From Nocardioidaceae bacterium SCSIO 66511 (GTDB lineage Bacteria; Actinomycetota; Actinomycetes; Propionibacteriales; Nocardioidaceae): a stretch of DNA of 64,000 bases. Below are positions 21,101 through 29,888 of this stretch, piece after piece. Location: positions 2,170,001 through 2,234,000 of the forward strand of contig CP095846.1 of assembly GCA_023100825.1 (NCBI GenBank), written 5' to 3'. The notes under the pieces were generated by a model, which saw nothing but the letters and a program-made list of their open reading frames with translations, did not search any database and was not told where the DNA came from. Numbering within the stretch: the first letter of the stretch is position 1; the number at the start of each line of letters is the position of its first letter. Made by a program: the position numbers and the translations under genes.

Positions 21101-21858
21101 AGTCGTACGTTCGGCGAGCCGAGGCGTGGGATCACCTCGTCTCACCGGCGCCGTACGCGACGCCCTTGCTGCGCCGCGACTTCGGCTACGGCGGTGACGT
21201 GCTCGAGATCGGATATCCGCGCAATGACGCGTTGCTCGCCGACGACGCGGACGCGGTACGCAATGCGGTGCGTGGGTCGCTCGGCATCGCACCGCATCAG
21301 CATGCGGTGCTGTACGCGCCGACGTTCCGTGACTACGAGTCGCCGGACGACCATCGGGCAGCGCTGGTCGACCTGCTCGACCTCGACGCCGTTGCCGACG
21401 GCCTCGGCGAGGACGGCGTGCTCCTCGTTCGTGGCCACGCGTTCAATGCCCGCGCCGGCGAGAGTGTCGGCACTCGAGCGGGTCTGATCGACGTGACCGG
21501 CTACCCCGAGGTGTCCGACCTCTACCTGGCCGCGGACACCGCGATTGTCGACTACTCCTCGGCGCGGTTCGACTTCGCCGTCACGGGTAAGCCGATGGTG
21601 TTCCACGTACCCGATCTGGCGCGCTACCAGGAGACTCGTGGCTGGGTCGTCGACTTCGAGCCCACGGCACCCGGCCCGCACGTGCAGACCACGAGCGAGG
21701 TGCTCGACCAGCTGCGCGACCCCGACCGGCTGCGCTCGGCGTACGCGGGGGAGTACGACCGGTTCCGTCGTGACTTCATCGGGCTCGACGACGGTCACGC
21801 CGCAGCGCGGTTCGTCGATGCAGTCATGGTGCCGCGCGGCGACGCGCCGACCGCGTAG
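18187..21858 (+). CDS. Family 2 glycosyltransferase fused to CDP-glycerol glycerophosphotransferase
   Basis: 1223 residues. After a Pro-rich start, a GT2 domain covers about residues 60-300: VSIIVPVYNVEAYLHDCLDS, VDDGSPDGS near 99-105 and the metal-binding DSDDE near 149. A middle region (about 400-850) of beta-rich sequence follows, then from about residue 858 a TagB/TagF-like domain (LIQTFHGYPFKTMG, YAPTFRDY, VTGYPEVSDLYLAADTAIVDYSS). Such fusions build teichoic-acid-type polymers on the cytosolic face, joining sugar and polyol-phosphate transfer. Two sulfotransferase genes follow directly, which suggests the polymer is sulfated; that is inference. No membrane helix is visible. Confidence 0.9.
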   Translation: MDNLATLRGVGTPVRRLRELWSGRRRQDPPTQRPPAEDPPAGAAPTETAPADEASTPDVPVEPTVSIIVPVYNVEAYLHDCLDSVLRQDYPDFEVVVVDDGSPDGSAAIAAEYVDRDSRVRLVRRENGGLGAARNTGVREANGRYLTFLDSDDELPPGAIGRLVASAQSSGSDIVVGSLRRFNSLERWKPAWVDALHATERSGISIDEHPALVRNNYTVAKLYRRDFWDESGLWFREGVAYEDQPIVTQLYVRAHSIDVVKESVYRYRSRDDRSSISQQTSTIADLRDRIEAWRISQREFSQTASPTVYLAWLQTLFDAHFHWYLRSPSIADDMYWAELQEAIAELTDGAPHEVWAAVAPDRRVVIELARQNRRDDVAEFFQRDGARPNAHAADPHADGVRCRLPFADDPRLADWLFEVAAADVTPVHEIHAFHWVDGLKARVRGWSYVRQVDLAEHSIDTDLVLRHDGTGEEQVFATTRDDHPAYPAPVEHDRIDYAAGAFDCTIDLSEAAQTCLRVGGEWQASLRTTTGELTIEMPVRRLIRSSSAGIIPAGIDEFGNRIVVDWRMGTQLSFVVDPYRLEAVDVTLSDSVLVGTLRGPEIGGLAGVELEDDAGQRVASGSLGEAGPEERSFEIAIPGVDVSELDSGDHVSWRLRAEMGSGQHLPVLYRADRQLKLQRVADGVRAVEQTRNGLLAVRASRVVAFADAAEVGTDDVLRVSGRLYGATDEQISMRLRLLGRKTRVESASIAHADGSFSVELPLEYDAWRFGPRALPMGAHDAACELVAADGTVSVVPLLLSQEIGSQVPIPLATDRLEGRIIRGPKNRLRIHLARPIGDARGRYRQHRLRHALPSGGLRKTLLVRSYFGETATCNGVGVLRELRHRGSDLDVAWAVRDHSVPVPDGARPVVVNSREWYELLGSAKYYLDNMFQPTFHEKPAGQVLIQTFHGYPFKTMGHSHWQSNGLSAAQIESYVRRAEAWDHLVSPAPYATPLLRRDFGYGGDVLEIGYPRNDALLADDADAVRNAVRGSLGIAPHQHAVLYAPTFRDYESPDDHRAALVDLLDLDAVADGLGEDGVLLVRGHAFNARAGESVGTRAGLIDVTGYPEVSDLYLAADTAIVDYSSARFDFAVTGKPMVFHVPDLARYQETRGWVVDFEPTAPGPHVQTTSEVLDQLRDPDRLRSAYAGEYDRFRRDFIGLDDGHAAARFVDAVMVPRGDAPTA

Positions 21859-21920
21859 CCGCTGCGACGCGGTAGCGTTCGAGAAATACCGACCCTGCTC
21901 GAAGGAGTACGTTCCAACCC

Positions 21921-23021
21921 ATGCCTGAGCCGACGCACGACGCCGAGTCCCGCGGTCGTCTCGTACTCATCACGGGTACGGGCCGAAGCGGCACCAGCAC
22001 GGTCTCCGGCACTCTGAGCCACCTCGGGCTCCACGTACCCGGTCCGTACCTCGGCGCGAACAACTCGAACCCGAAGGGTTTCTTCGAGTCGCGCTGGGCG
22101 GTGAAATTCCACAAGCGACTCTACAAACGGGCGTGGATCGACGACTTCGACGGGCGCCCGGAGGCCGTCGAGCTGGTACGCGAGGCGATCACGCCCCGGG
22201 TACGTGAAGACCTGCGTACGTTCCTCGGCGAGGCGTCGGCGGAGCACGACCAGGTCGTCGTGAAGGATCCGCGCACCGTCTGGTCCCAGGCGCTGTGGGC
22301 CGACTGCGCGGCCGCGGCCGGTTTGTCGATCCGCTACCTCTCGATGCTGCGTCATCCCGCAGAGGTTCTCGGCAGCCGCACGGAGTACTACGCGTCCGGC
22401 GCAGACGCAGACCGGCGTCGCTACTACGCGATGTGCAGCCTCGGCCGCTGGGTGAATTCCTGCATCGTCAACGAGCGCGAGACCCGCGGTGAGCGTCGCA
22501 CGTTCGTCCGCTACGTCGACCTGCTCGCCGACTGGCGTACTGCGATGAAGAAGGTCGCCGGCGACCTCGGGATCGACTACGACAGCGACCTCGACGATAC
22601 GTCGGCGCATGCGGTCGACGAGTTCATCGACCCCGATCTGCGCCGCGTACAGGTCACTTGGGACGACGTCGACGTCGACGGTCCGTTGCGCGACCTCGCG
22701 GAGGATGTTTGGCAGGTCCTCGGCGTGCTCGCCGACAGCGACGGCGGCGACGACGCCGATGCGTCGGAGCAGCTCGACGAGCTGGGCGCCCGGTACGCCG
22801 GCCTGCTCCGCGACGCGAAGGCGATGTCGCACGATGCCACGGAGCAGTCGGTGAAGAAGGCCAAGGACACCGCCGTACGCCAGGAGAGACGGCGAGTACG
22901 CGAAGCGGCGACGTCTCCGCAGGCGGCGCCGGCCGCACCCAACCGCTCCGGTGTCGGGCGAGTGCGCGCGCGTGCGCGTGGCGTACTCGGTTCCGTCGCG
23001 GCGAAGGTCAGGTCGCGATGA
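21921..23021 (+). CDS. Sulfotransferase-family protein, first of tandem pair
   Basis: 366 residues. P-loop-like 5'-phosphosulfate motif LITGTGRSGTST near residues 17-28, a KDPRTVW element, and the 3'-phosphate motif SMLRHPAEVLGSR, as in PAPS-dependent sulfotransferases. A charged coiled tail (about 290-366: AKAMSHDATEQSVKKAKDTAVR) is rich in Arg and Ala and low in complexity. It follows the teichoic-acid polymerase gene by 62 bases and overlaps its paralogue at 23018 by four bases. The acceptor is probably a cell-wall or capsular glycan. Close relatives may be annotated only as 'hypothetical' or 'LPS sulfotransferase-like'. Confidence 0.82.
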   Translation: MPEPTHDAESRGRLVLITGTGRSGTSTVSGTLSHLGLHVPGPYLGANNSNPKGFFESRWAVKFHKRLYKRAWIDDFDGRPEAVELVREAITPRVREDLRTFLGEASAEHDQVVVKDPRTVWSQALWADCAAAAGLSIRYLSMLRHPAEVLGSRTEYYASGADADRRRYYAMCSLGRWVNSCIVNERETRGERRTFVRYVDLLADWRTAMKKVAGDLGIDYDSDLDDTSAHAVDEFIDPDLRRVQVTWDDVDVDGPLRDLAEDVWQVLGVLADSDGGDDADASEQLDELGARYAGLLRDAKAMSHDATEQSVKKAKDTAVRQERRRVREAATSPQAAPAAPNRSGVGRVRARARGVLGSVAAKVRSR

Positions 23022-24001
23022 CATCGCCCGATCGGCTGCTGGTCCTGATCACCGGCACCGGTCGCAGCGGCACGAGCACGATGTCGGGTGCGTTGCACCA
23101 TCTGGGACTGAGCGTGCCCGGTCCGCACCTCGGCGCGAATCGCACGAACCCGAAGGGGTTCTTCGAGTCCCGCTGGTCGGTGCAGTTCCACAAACGAATC
23201 CATCGGCGAGCGCGGGTCAACGACTTCGACGCCCGCCTCGACGCGCTCGAGCAGGTACGCGAGGCGACGACCGAGGAGTCGGCAGCGGAGATCGACGAAT
23301 GGCTCGCCGAGCAGACCGCCTGGCAGGTGGTCCTCAAGGACCCCCGCACCGTCTGGCACCAGCGGCTGTGGGCGGAGCGAGCGGCAGCCGCGGGGCGCGA
23401 GATCCGGTTCGTGTCGATGCTGCGGCATCCCGCCGAGGTCGTCGGAAGCCGAGTCACGTACTACCTGAGCCGCGGCGACGTCGATCTCGACGAGCGCGCG
23501 TACGTGATCAGCAACGTCGGGCGTTGGATCAGCGCGAGCCTCGTCAACGAACGCGAGACCCGCGGTCAGCCGCGGGCGTTCGTGCGCTACACCGATCTGT
23601 TGACCGACTGGCGTGGCGTTGCTGCCGCGCTGCGAGACGACCTCGGGCTCGCGTACGACACTGACCTCGACCCGGCGACGAAGACTCCGGTCGACGAGTT
23701 CATCGAGCCCGACCTACGCCGGGTACGCGCGACCTGGGACGACCTCGACCTACCGAGCGAGCTGCGCGCCATTGCGGCGAGCACCTGGGAGCACCTCGTT
23801 GTACTGGCCGACCACCACGGCGTACATGCAGAGTCGTCGTCGGCGCTCGACGTCCTGGCACTGCGGTATGCCCGGTTGGTCGAGGACGCCGAAGCGCTGT
23901 CGTACGACGCGATCCACGCCGCGAACGCGCGAGGTCGGGTCGAAGGGGCGAAGGCAGCGAGACGCAAACTGCGGGAGCGCCGCCGGGCCCGCGAAGGCTG
24001 A
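23018..24001 (+). CDS. Sulfotransferase-family protein, second of tandem pair
   Basis: 327 residues from ATG 23018; the longer upstream frame is a shadow of the preceding gene. It is a close paralogue of its neighbour: LITGTGRSGTSTMSGALHHLGL at the N-terminus, then GANRTNPKGFFESRWSVQFHKR, KDPRTVW and SMLRHPAEVVGSR. The basic coiled tail is shorter. The 4-base overlap means co-translation. The pair probably acts on two positions of one glycan, or forms a heterodimer; nothing in the sequence decides this. Confidence 0.82.
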   Translation: MTSPDRLLVLITGTGRSGTSTMSGALHHLGLSVPGPHLGANRTNPKGFFESRWSVQFHKRIHRRARVNDFDARLDALEQVREATTEESAAEIDEWLAEQTAWQVVLKDPRTVWHQRLWAERAAAAGREIRFVSMLRHPAEVVGSRVTYYLSRGDVDLDERAYVISNVGRWISASLVNERETRGQPRAFVRYTDLLTDWRGVAAALRDDLGLAYDTDLDPATKTPVDEFIEPDLRRVRATWDDLDLPSELRAIAASTWEHLVVLADHHGVHAESSSALDVLALRYARLVEDAEALSYDAIHAANARGRVEGAKAARRKLRERRRAREG

Positions 24002-24016
24002 ACCCGCGACTGCCGA

Positions 24017-24070
24017 GCTTTACCAGGTGAGCATGGTAAGAGTCCGCCTTGCGCGGCTGCTTCGCCATGC
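24017..24070 (+). repeat. Decayed copy of a palindromic dispersed repeat
   Basis: 54 bases starting GCTTTACCAGGTGAGCATGG match the complement of 63448-63501 at 43 of 54 positions without gaps. The first part folds as CTTTACCA/TGGTAAG around an 8-base loop. The second hairpin, perfect in the other copy, is degraded here. It sits 15 bases after the sulfotransferase stop and could double as a terminator. Confidence 0.6.
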
Positions 24071-24133
24071 GATGCGTACGTTCGCCATGCCCGTACGCCC
24101 GTGATTCGGGCGATCTCGCACCGATATCAGTTT

Positions 24134-24189
24134 GTTGTTTCAAACCACTAGACGGCACTTGTGACCCGCGTTACGTTGTTCCGAACAAC
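24134..24189. promoter_or_regulatory. Two similar operator-like sites before xylF
   Basis: GTTGTTTCAAAC (24134-24145) and the palindrome GTTGTTCCGAACAAC (24175-24189) share the half GTTGTTYCRAA. They start 41 bases apart, close to four helical turns. The position just upstream of the xylose ABC operon, which encodes a ROK repressor, makes them the obvious candidates for its operators. Confidence 0.5.
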
Positions 24190-24219
24190 AATTGCGTCGA
24201 ATGGTAGGAGGCGATCTGC

Positions 24220-25305
24220 GTGAAGCGGATGCCTGTATTGGCCGTTGCGGGTCTGCTCGGAGCCTCGATGGCTCTCACCGCATGCGGAAGCGATGACGAC
24301 GGCGGCGGCGGATCGGGCGGCGGTGAGGCCGCCGGCAAGGTCGGCGTGATCCTGCCCGACACCGAGTCGTCGGCGCGCTGGGTCAGCGGTGACCCACCCG
24401 CGCTGAAGAAGGCGTTCGAGGACGCCGGCGTCGATGCCGTGATCGAGAACGCCCAAGGTGACTCATCGCGGATGACCGGCATCGCGGACTCGATGATCTC
24501 CGACGGTGTGACCGTGCTCGCCATCGTCAACCTCGACAACGAGTCCGGTGCAGCGATCCAGGAGAAGGCCGAGTCGCAGGGCGTCGCGACCATCGACTAC
24601 GACCGGCTGACGCTGGGCGGCAGCGCGAGCTACTACGTCTCGTACGACGGCTTCAAGGTCGGCCAGGTGCAGGGCGAGGGCCTGCAGCAGTGCCTCGGCA
24701 AGGACACCAAGGCCAACATCGCGTACCTCAACGGCTCGCCCGACGACAGCAACGCCACGCTGTTCTCCAACGGCGCGCACGATGTGCTGGACAAGAACTC
24801 GAACTACAACGTCGTGGCCGAGCAAGCGGTGCCCGCTTGGGACAACACCGAGGCGACGAAGATCTTCGAGCAGATGTGGACCCAGAACCAAGGCAAGATC
24901 GACGGCGTTCTCGCCGCCAACGACGGCCTCGCCGGTTCGGTGATCTCGATCCTCGACAAGAACGACGCGGCAGGCGACGTGCCCGTCACCGGACAGGACG
25001 CGACGGTGCAGGGACTGCAGGACATCCTGACCGGCGACCAGTGCATGACGGTCTACAAGTCGGCGCCACAGGAGGCGAACGCGCTGGCGGACGTCGCGAT
25101 CGCGATGGCCAATGGCGACGAGCCGGAGACGAACGCCGAGTCCGACGACGCCGAGGGTGACCGCAAGGTGCCGTCGATCCTGTTGGATCCGCTGCTCGTC
25201 ACCAAGGACAACGTCAAGGAGGTCGTCGACGACGGCGGCGTCGACGCGGCCGAGCTCTGCAAGGGCTTCGAGCAGGAGTGCAAGCAGGCCGGGATCGACT
25301 TTTAG
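24220..25305 (+). CDS. xylF: Xylose-type ABC transporter substrate-binding lipoprotein
   Basis: 361 residues, GTG 24220 with AGGAGG at 24206-24211. Lipoprotein signal with lipobox LTAC (Cys 22) followed by a Gly/Asp-rich linker. The rest is a periplasmic-binding-protein class 1 sugar-binding fold (VGVILPDTESSARW, LNGSPDDSNATLF, VLAANDGLAGSVI), closest to XylF. It captures the sugar outside the membrane for the ATPase and permease that follow. The link to xylose is supported by xylA and xylB in the facing operon. A strong hairpin follows before xylG, so this gene is probably expressed above its partners. Confidence 0.88.
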   Translation: MKRMPVLAVAGLLGASMALTACGSDDDGGGGSGGGEAAGKVGVILPDTESSARWVSGDPPALKKAFEDAGVDAVIENAQGDSSRMTGIADSMISDGVTVLAIVNLDNESGAAIQEKAESQGVATIDYDRLTLGGSASYYVSYDGFKVGQVQGEGLQQCLGKDTKANIAYLNGSPDDSNATLFSNGAHDVLDKNSNYNVVAEQAVPAWDNTEATKIFEQMWTQNQGKIDGVLAANDGLAGSVISILDKNDAAGDVPVTGQDATVQGLQDILTGDQCMTVYKSAPQEANALADVAIAMANGDEPETNAESDDAEGDRKVPSILLDPLLVTKDNVKEVVDDGGVDAAELCKGFEQECKQAGIDF

Positions 25306-25327
25306 TGCCCTGCTATTGCCTCAGTGG

Positions 25328-25353
25328 GCGGCCCGTCGTAACCGGCGGGCCGC
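25328..25353 (+). terminator. Hairpin between xylF and xylG
   Basis: Perfect 8-bp arms GCGGCCCG (25328-25335) and CGGGCCGC (25346-25353). Hairpins at this position in ABC sugar operons usually protect the binding-protein message or attenuate read-through, giving more binding protein than transporter. Confidence 0.55.
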
Positions 25354-25383
25354 ACCATCCTCACGAACGTACGGAGAATCACC

Positions 25384-26181
25384 ATGTCGGAACGGCCGGA
25401 ACCGGCCACGCCGCTGCTCGAGCTGCGCGGCATCAACAAGAGCTTCGGCGCGGTCGGAGTGCTCCACGACGTCGACTTCAAGGTCTACGCCGGCCAGGTC
25501 ACCGCGCTCGTCGGTGACAACGGTGCAGGCAAGTCGACGCTGGTGAAGTCGGTCGCGGGCATCCACCCGATCGACTCGGGCGAGTACTTCTTCGACGGCC
25601 GCCACGTCGAGATCAGCGGCCCGAGGAACGCCGCCGCGTTGGGTATCGAGGTCGTCTACCAAGATCTGGCGCTCTGCGACAACCTCGACATCGTCGACAA
25701 CATGTTCCTCGGCCGCGAGCAACGGCGGGGCGGGCTCGTACTCGACAACGACGCGATGGAGCAGAAAGCTCGGGAGACGCTCGCATCCCTGTCTGTACGT
25801 ACGATCAACTCCGTACGACAGAGCGTCGCGAGCCTGTCCGGTGGTCAGCGCCAGACCGTCGCGATCGCGAAGTCCGTGCTGTGGAACAGCAAGGTCGTAC
25901 TGCTGGACGAGCCGACCGCTGCTCTCGGTGTCGCGCAGACGCGCCAAGTGCTCGATCTCGTACGCCGCCTCGCCGACAACGGGCACGGCGTCGTGCTGAT
26001 CTCGCACAACATGGTCGACGTCTTCGAGGTCGCCGACCGGATCACCGCGCTCTACCTCGGTCGCGTCGCGGCCGACGTACCCGCCTCGGAACTGAACAAC
26101 AGCCGCGTCGTCGAGCTGATCACTTCCGGTCGATCTGGTGATCTCGGGATCGATTCCAGTACGGCCGCGCAGTCGGCATGA
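25384..26181 (+). CDS. xylG: Sugar ABC transporter ATPase (single nucleotide-binding domain)
   Basis: 265 residues. Walker A GDNGAGKSTL near residue 45, signature LSGGQRQTV, Walker B VVLLDEPTAAL, switch His in VLISHNM. Unlike E. coli XylG, which has two fused ATPase domains, this is one domain; such half-size forms occur in actinobacterial CUT2 systems and work as homodimers. ATG 25384 is preceded by GGAGA. It couples ATP hydrolysis to the permease at 26193. Confidence 0.9.
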   Translation: MSERPEPATPLLELRGINKSFGAVGVLHDVDFKVYAGQVTALVGDNGAGKSTLVKSVAGIHPIDSGEYFFDGRHVEISGPRNAAALGIEVVYQDLALCDNLDIVDNMFLGREQRRGGLVLDNDAMEQKARETLASLSVRTINSVRQSVASLSGGQRQTVAIAKSVLWNSKVVLLDEPTAALGVAQTRQVLDLVRRLADNGHGVVLISHNMVDVFEVADRITALYLGRVAADVPASELNNSRVVELITSGRSGDLGIDSSTAAQSA

Positions 26182-26192
26182 AGGAGCCAACC

Positions 26193-27491
26193 ATGACTGT
26201 CGACAAGACGACCGAACCCGACGCAACATCCGCGACGACGGATGACCGGAGCGGCTTCGCCGGTGACACCCGCGCCGCGACACTCGGTGGTGCGCTGCGC
26301 GAATGGCTCGACCGCGTTCGCGGCGGCGACATGGGTGCGCTACCGGCCGTGCTCGGACTGCTGGTGCTATTCGTCGTGTTCACCATTCTGCGGCCGGACT
26401 CGTTCACCTCCGAGCTGAACATCGCCAACCTGCTGACCCAGGCGGCGGCGATCTGCGTCCTCGCGATGGGTCTCGTACCCGTCCTACTGATCGGCGACAT
26501 CGACCTTTCGGCCGGCGTCGCAGGCGGTACGTCGGCCGGTGTCACCGCGCTGTTGATCGACCGACAAGGCTACGGCTGGCCGATCGCGGTCGTGGCCGGC
26601 ATCGTCACCGGCATCCTGATCGGGTTCGTCATCGGCCTCCTGGTCGCCAAGCTCGGCATTCCGTCGTTCGTCGTGACACTCGCGTTCTTCCTCGGGCTGC
26701 AGGGCGTGATCCTGAAGCTGATCGGCCAGGGCGGCTCGATCGCGGTGCGCGACAGCGTCATCCGCGGACTGACCATCGACAACATGCCGGTTGTCGCCGG
26801 CTGGATCCTGGTCATCGTCATCCTGGCCGCGTACGCAGGCGCGAGCATCTACACGCATCGCAAGAAGAGTGCGCTCGGTCTGCAACGCGGGCCGCTGTCG
26901 CTGGTCATCATCAAGGTCGCAGTGATCGCAGCGATCATGATCGGCGGAACCGCGTTCCTGAGCATCGACCGCCGCGCGGTGAAGACCCTCGCGACCGACC
27001 CGATCCAAGGCATCCCGTACGCCGTGTTCGTCGTTGTCGCACTGTTGATCGCCCTGTCGTTCGTGTTCGGCCGCACCCGCTACGGTCGGCATGTGTACGC
27101 GGTCGGAGGCAATCGGGAGGCGGCCCGGCGGGCAGGTATCAACGTCGACCGGATCCGCGTCTCGGCGTTCATGATCTGCTCCGGTATGGCCGCGATCAGC
27201 GGCATCATCACCGCGTCGTACGACGGCAAGGTCTCGCCGGGATCCGGCGGCGGCAACGTGCTGCTGTACGCGGTCGGCGCCGCGGTCATCGGCGGCACCA
27301 GCCTGTTCGGCGGGCGAGGGCTGATTCGCAACGGCGTCATCGGCGGTCTGGTGATCGCCACCATCGCCAACGGCCTGTACCTGCTCAACCAGGCGGCGTA
27401 CATCAACTTCCTGGTGACCGGTATCGTCCTGCTGCTCGCGGCGAGCGTCGATGCGATCTCGCGGCGGCGCCGCACCTCCACGGGAACCTGA
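26193..27491 (+). CDS. xylH: Xylose-type ABC transporter permease
   Basis: 432 residues from ATG 26193, chosen because AAGGAG lies at 26181-26186. A start at 26178, overlapping the xylG stop, is possible. A long hydrophilic N-terminus (about 55 residues) precedes 10 or more membrane segments. BPD_transp_2 family marks: IGDIDLSAGVAGG and the C-terminal GGTSLFGGRGLIRNGVIGGL with AVGGNREAARRAGI. It forms the channel for the sugar bound by XylF. It is followed 1 base later by a ROK regulator in the same operon. Confidence 0.9.
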   Translation: MTVDKTTEPDATSATTDDRSGFAGDTRAATLGGALREWLDRVRGGDMGALPAVLGLLVLFVVFTILRPDSFTSELNIANLLTQAAAICVLAMGLVPVLLIGDIDLSAGVAGGTSAGVTALLIDRQGYGWPIAVVAGIVTGILIGFVIGLLVAKLGIPSFVVTLAFFLGLQGVILKLIGQGGSIAVRDSVIRGLTIDNMPVVAGWILVIVILAAYAGASIYTHRKKSALGLQRGPLSLVIIKVAVIAAIMIGGTAFLSIDRRAVKTLATDPIQGIPYAVFVVVALLIALSFVFGRTRYGRHVYAVGGNREAARRAGINVDRIRVSAFMICSGMAAISGIITASYDGKVSPGSGGGNVLLYAVGAAVIGGTSLFGGRGLIRNGVIGGLVIATIANGLYLLNQAAYINFLVTGIVLLLAASVDAISRRRRTSTGT

Positions 27492-27492
27492 G

Positions 27493-28689
27493 ATGGCGTT
27501 GAAGGGTAGGCCCGGGGCCGGCACGAACCAGGAGGCGGTGCGTCGGCACAACCTCGGTACGTTGCTCGGCCATGTGCACCACAACGGGCACATCTCCCGG
27601 GCCGCCCTGACGTCGCGGATGCGGCTCAACCGCAGCACGATCGCGGCCTTGGTCGCCGAGCTCGAGGGTCTCGGGCTGGTGGAGCAGCAGGCTCCGTCGG
27701 GTGCCCGCAGCGGCGCGGGACGCCCGTCGCTGGACGTACGCCCGGGGCCGATCGAGGCGTTCGTACTGGCGACCGAGCTGCGCGTCGACGAGATCACGGC
27801 CGCCCGCGTCGGGCTCGGCGGGCAGGTCCTCGCTCGGGCCGTGGGTCACACCCCGCGGTCGCGCGATCCCGAGGACGTTTCGGACGCGTTGGCGGTGATC
27901 CTGACCAAGCTCGCCGCCGAGGCTCCGGTGGACTCGCGGTTGGTCGGCGTCGGCGTCGGAATCCCCGGTGTGGTGAGTGATGACGGCGGGCTCGTGCGGT
28001 TCGGTCCGAACCTCGGCTGGACCGATGTGCCGTTCATCCGTCAGCTCGCCGACCGTCTCGACACAACGGTCGAGATCCGCGCCGGCAACGATGCGGACCT
28101 CGGCGTAATGTCGGAGCACATCCGCGGCGCCGGCATCGGACACGACAACATCGTGTTCCTGTCCGGAGACGTCGGTGTCGGCGGCGGAGTCATCGTCGGC
28201 GGCCGCCCGATGCCGGGTGTCGGAGGATTCGCCGGCGAGCTCGGCCATATGAAGGTCAACCCTCGCGGCCAGGTGTGCCGGTGCGGCAACCGCGGCTGTT
28301 GGGAGACCGAGGTCGGCGCACATGCGATCGCGTCGGCGGTGCGCTTCCCGCACGGTGACCTGGCCGGTCTCGAGGCGCGTCTCGCGTCCGTACGTACGCC
28401 CAACGCGCGGCTCCGCACCGTCGGGCGGCAGCTGGGCTCCGGCCTCGCGAACGTCGTGAACATCTTCAACCCTGAGCTGGTCATCCTCGGTGGCGTGCTG
28501 CGCGATGTGTTCCCCGTAGTGCGCGATGACGTCCTGGAGACCCTGCAGGAGGGTGCGTTGGCCGCACCTGGCAGTCAGGCGACCATCGCACTACCCGACC
28601 TCGGTGCCGACTCCGTACTGCTCGGCGCCGCCGAGCTCGCGTTCGAGCCGCTCCTCGACGACCCAGCGGCCGTCCTCGAACAACACTGA
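27493..28689 (+). CDS. ROK-family transcriptional regulator (XylR-like)
   Basis: 398 residues from ATG 27493. N-terminal winged helix (RAALTSRMRLNRSTIAALVAELEGLGLV, about 35-65), then a ROK sugar-kinase-like domain with GVGVGIPGVV, GNDADLG, GELGHMKVNP and the zinc-binding CRCGNRGCWE. It is the fourth gene of the xylose transport operon and is probably its repressor, released by xylose; the operator candidates are at 24134-24189. It converges on a second ROK gene 17 bases away. Catalytic kinase residues are usually lost in these regulators. Confidence 0.9.
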   Translation: MALKGRPGAGTNQEAVRRHNLGTLLGHVHHNGHISRAALTSRMRLNRSTIAALVAELEGLGLVEQQAPSGARSGAGRPSLDVRPGPIEAFVLATELRVDEITAARVGLGGQVLARAVGHTPRSRDPEDVSDALAVILTKLAAEAPVDSRLVGVGVGIPGVVSDDGGLVRFGPNLGWTDVPFIRQLADRLDTTVEIRAGNDADLGVMSEHIRGAGIGHDNIVFLSGDVGVGGGVIVGGRPMPGVGGFAGELGHMKVNPRGQVCRCGNRGCWETEVGAHAIASAVRFPHGDLAGLEARLASVRTPNARLRTVGRQLGSGLANVVNIFNPELVILGGVLRDVFPVVRDDVLETLQEGALAAPGSQATIALPDLGADSVLLGAAELAFEPLLDDPAAVLEQH

Positions 28690-28706
28690 GGGGCCTTCGG
28701 TCCAGC

Positions 28707-29888
28707 TCACCGGAGTGGGGTGCGGCCGGCGAAGACGGCGTCCAACGACTGTGCGGCGGCACCGGTCGCGGCTGCGCGTAGGCCGAGCGTACTGAGTTCG
28801 GCGCGGCACTCCGGTGATCCGAAGACCTCTGTCTCGAGGGCCGCACGTACCCGTGGGAGCAGCCATTCGCCGAGAGGTACGAAGTAGCCGCCGAGCACGA
28901 TCATCGAGGGGTTGAGCGCGTTTGCGAGGACCGCCGACCCCGCCGCAAGCCAGTCACCGAGCTCGGCGAGTCCGTTGCGTACGCCCAGATCGGAAGCCGC
29001 CTCATCGGCGATGTCGATTGCGACGGAGACCGGATCGGCCGCCGACGGGCGCACTCCGCCTACGGCGCGCACCATTGCGGGTAGGCCGATGACGGCCTCC
29101 CAGCAGCCGTGCCTACCGCATGCGCAACGCTGCTGGGGGTCGCCGATGCGCATATGGCCGACCTCGCCGGCGTACCCCGCCCCGCCGCGTACGATTTCGC
29201 CCGCGCTGACGATTCCGGCGCCGATGCCGGTCGTACCCGTGAGGTAGAGGACGTCCGGTACGCCTTGCGCAACGCCATGGCGTGCCTCCGCGAACGCGGC
29301 GCAGTTCGCGTCGTTGTCGACGGCGACCGATACGTCGCCGCCGAGTGCGTCGCGGACCAGCGTCGTCAGTTCCACGTCGCGCCATCGCAGGTTCGGTGCG
29401 TACTCGACACGGTTGCGAGAGGTGTCGACGAGTCCGGGTACGGCGGCGGTCACGCCGACGACGCTGCGTCGATCGTCGGCAAGTCGGCTCACCGCGTCCG
29501 CCGCGGCCGTGACGATGGTGTCGGGCGTGACGGCCTCGACGGGCTGCTCTTCGGACAGCAGCGTCTGTCCGGAGAGGTCGACCGCGACAACGGCGAGATA
29601 GTCCACATTGGCCTCGATGCCGAGCGCCGCGTACCGGGCGCCCGACAAGGCGAGTGGCCGGCTCGGCCGTCCGCGCGCTCCAGCGAAGCTGTCCTGCTCC
29701 TCGACCGCCCCCGCCGCCAGGAGCCGCCCGCCGATCGTGCCGACGGTCGCCTTGGCCAACCCGGTACGCCGGGCCAGGTCGGTGCGGCTCAGCGGGCCCG
29801 CGTCGCGCAGAGCGCGGAGTACGAGCGCGGTGTTGTGCTGCCGCAGCACACCGGCCGCGGCAGGAGAATCGGTGCCGGCAGGGATCAC
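28707..29888 (-). CDS. ROK-family transcriptional regulator, second
   Basis: 393 residues, GTG 29888 overlapping the xylA stop by four bases. N-terminal winged helix ([25 protein letters not shown]), then the ROK domain with [22 protein letters not shown] and [10 protein letters not shown]. Co-transcribed after xylB and xylA. It is a distant paralogue of the ROK protein at 27493, with which it converges. One may govern import and the other catabolism, or they may answer to different sugars; the sequence does not tell. Confidence 0.9.
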   Translation of the reverse strand: MIPAGTDSPAAAGVLRQHNTALVLRALRDAGPLSRTDLARRTGLAKATVGTIGGRLLAAGAVEEQDSFAGARGRPSRPLALSGARYAALGIEANVDYLAVVAVDLSGQTLLSEEQPVEAVTPDTIVTAAADAVSRLADDRRSVVGVTAAVPGLVDTSRNRVEYAPNLRWRDVELTTLVRDALGGDVSVAVDNDANCAAFAEARHGVAQGVPDVLYLTGTTGIGAGIVSAGEIVRGGAGYAGEVGHMRIGDPQQRCACGRHGCWEAVIGLPAMVRAVGGVRPSAADPVSVAIDIADEAASDLGVRNGLAELGDWLAAGSAVLANALNPSMIVLGGYFVPLGEWLLPRVRAALETEVFGSPECRAELSTLGLRAAATGAAAQSLDAVFAGRTPLR

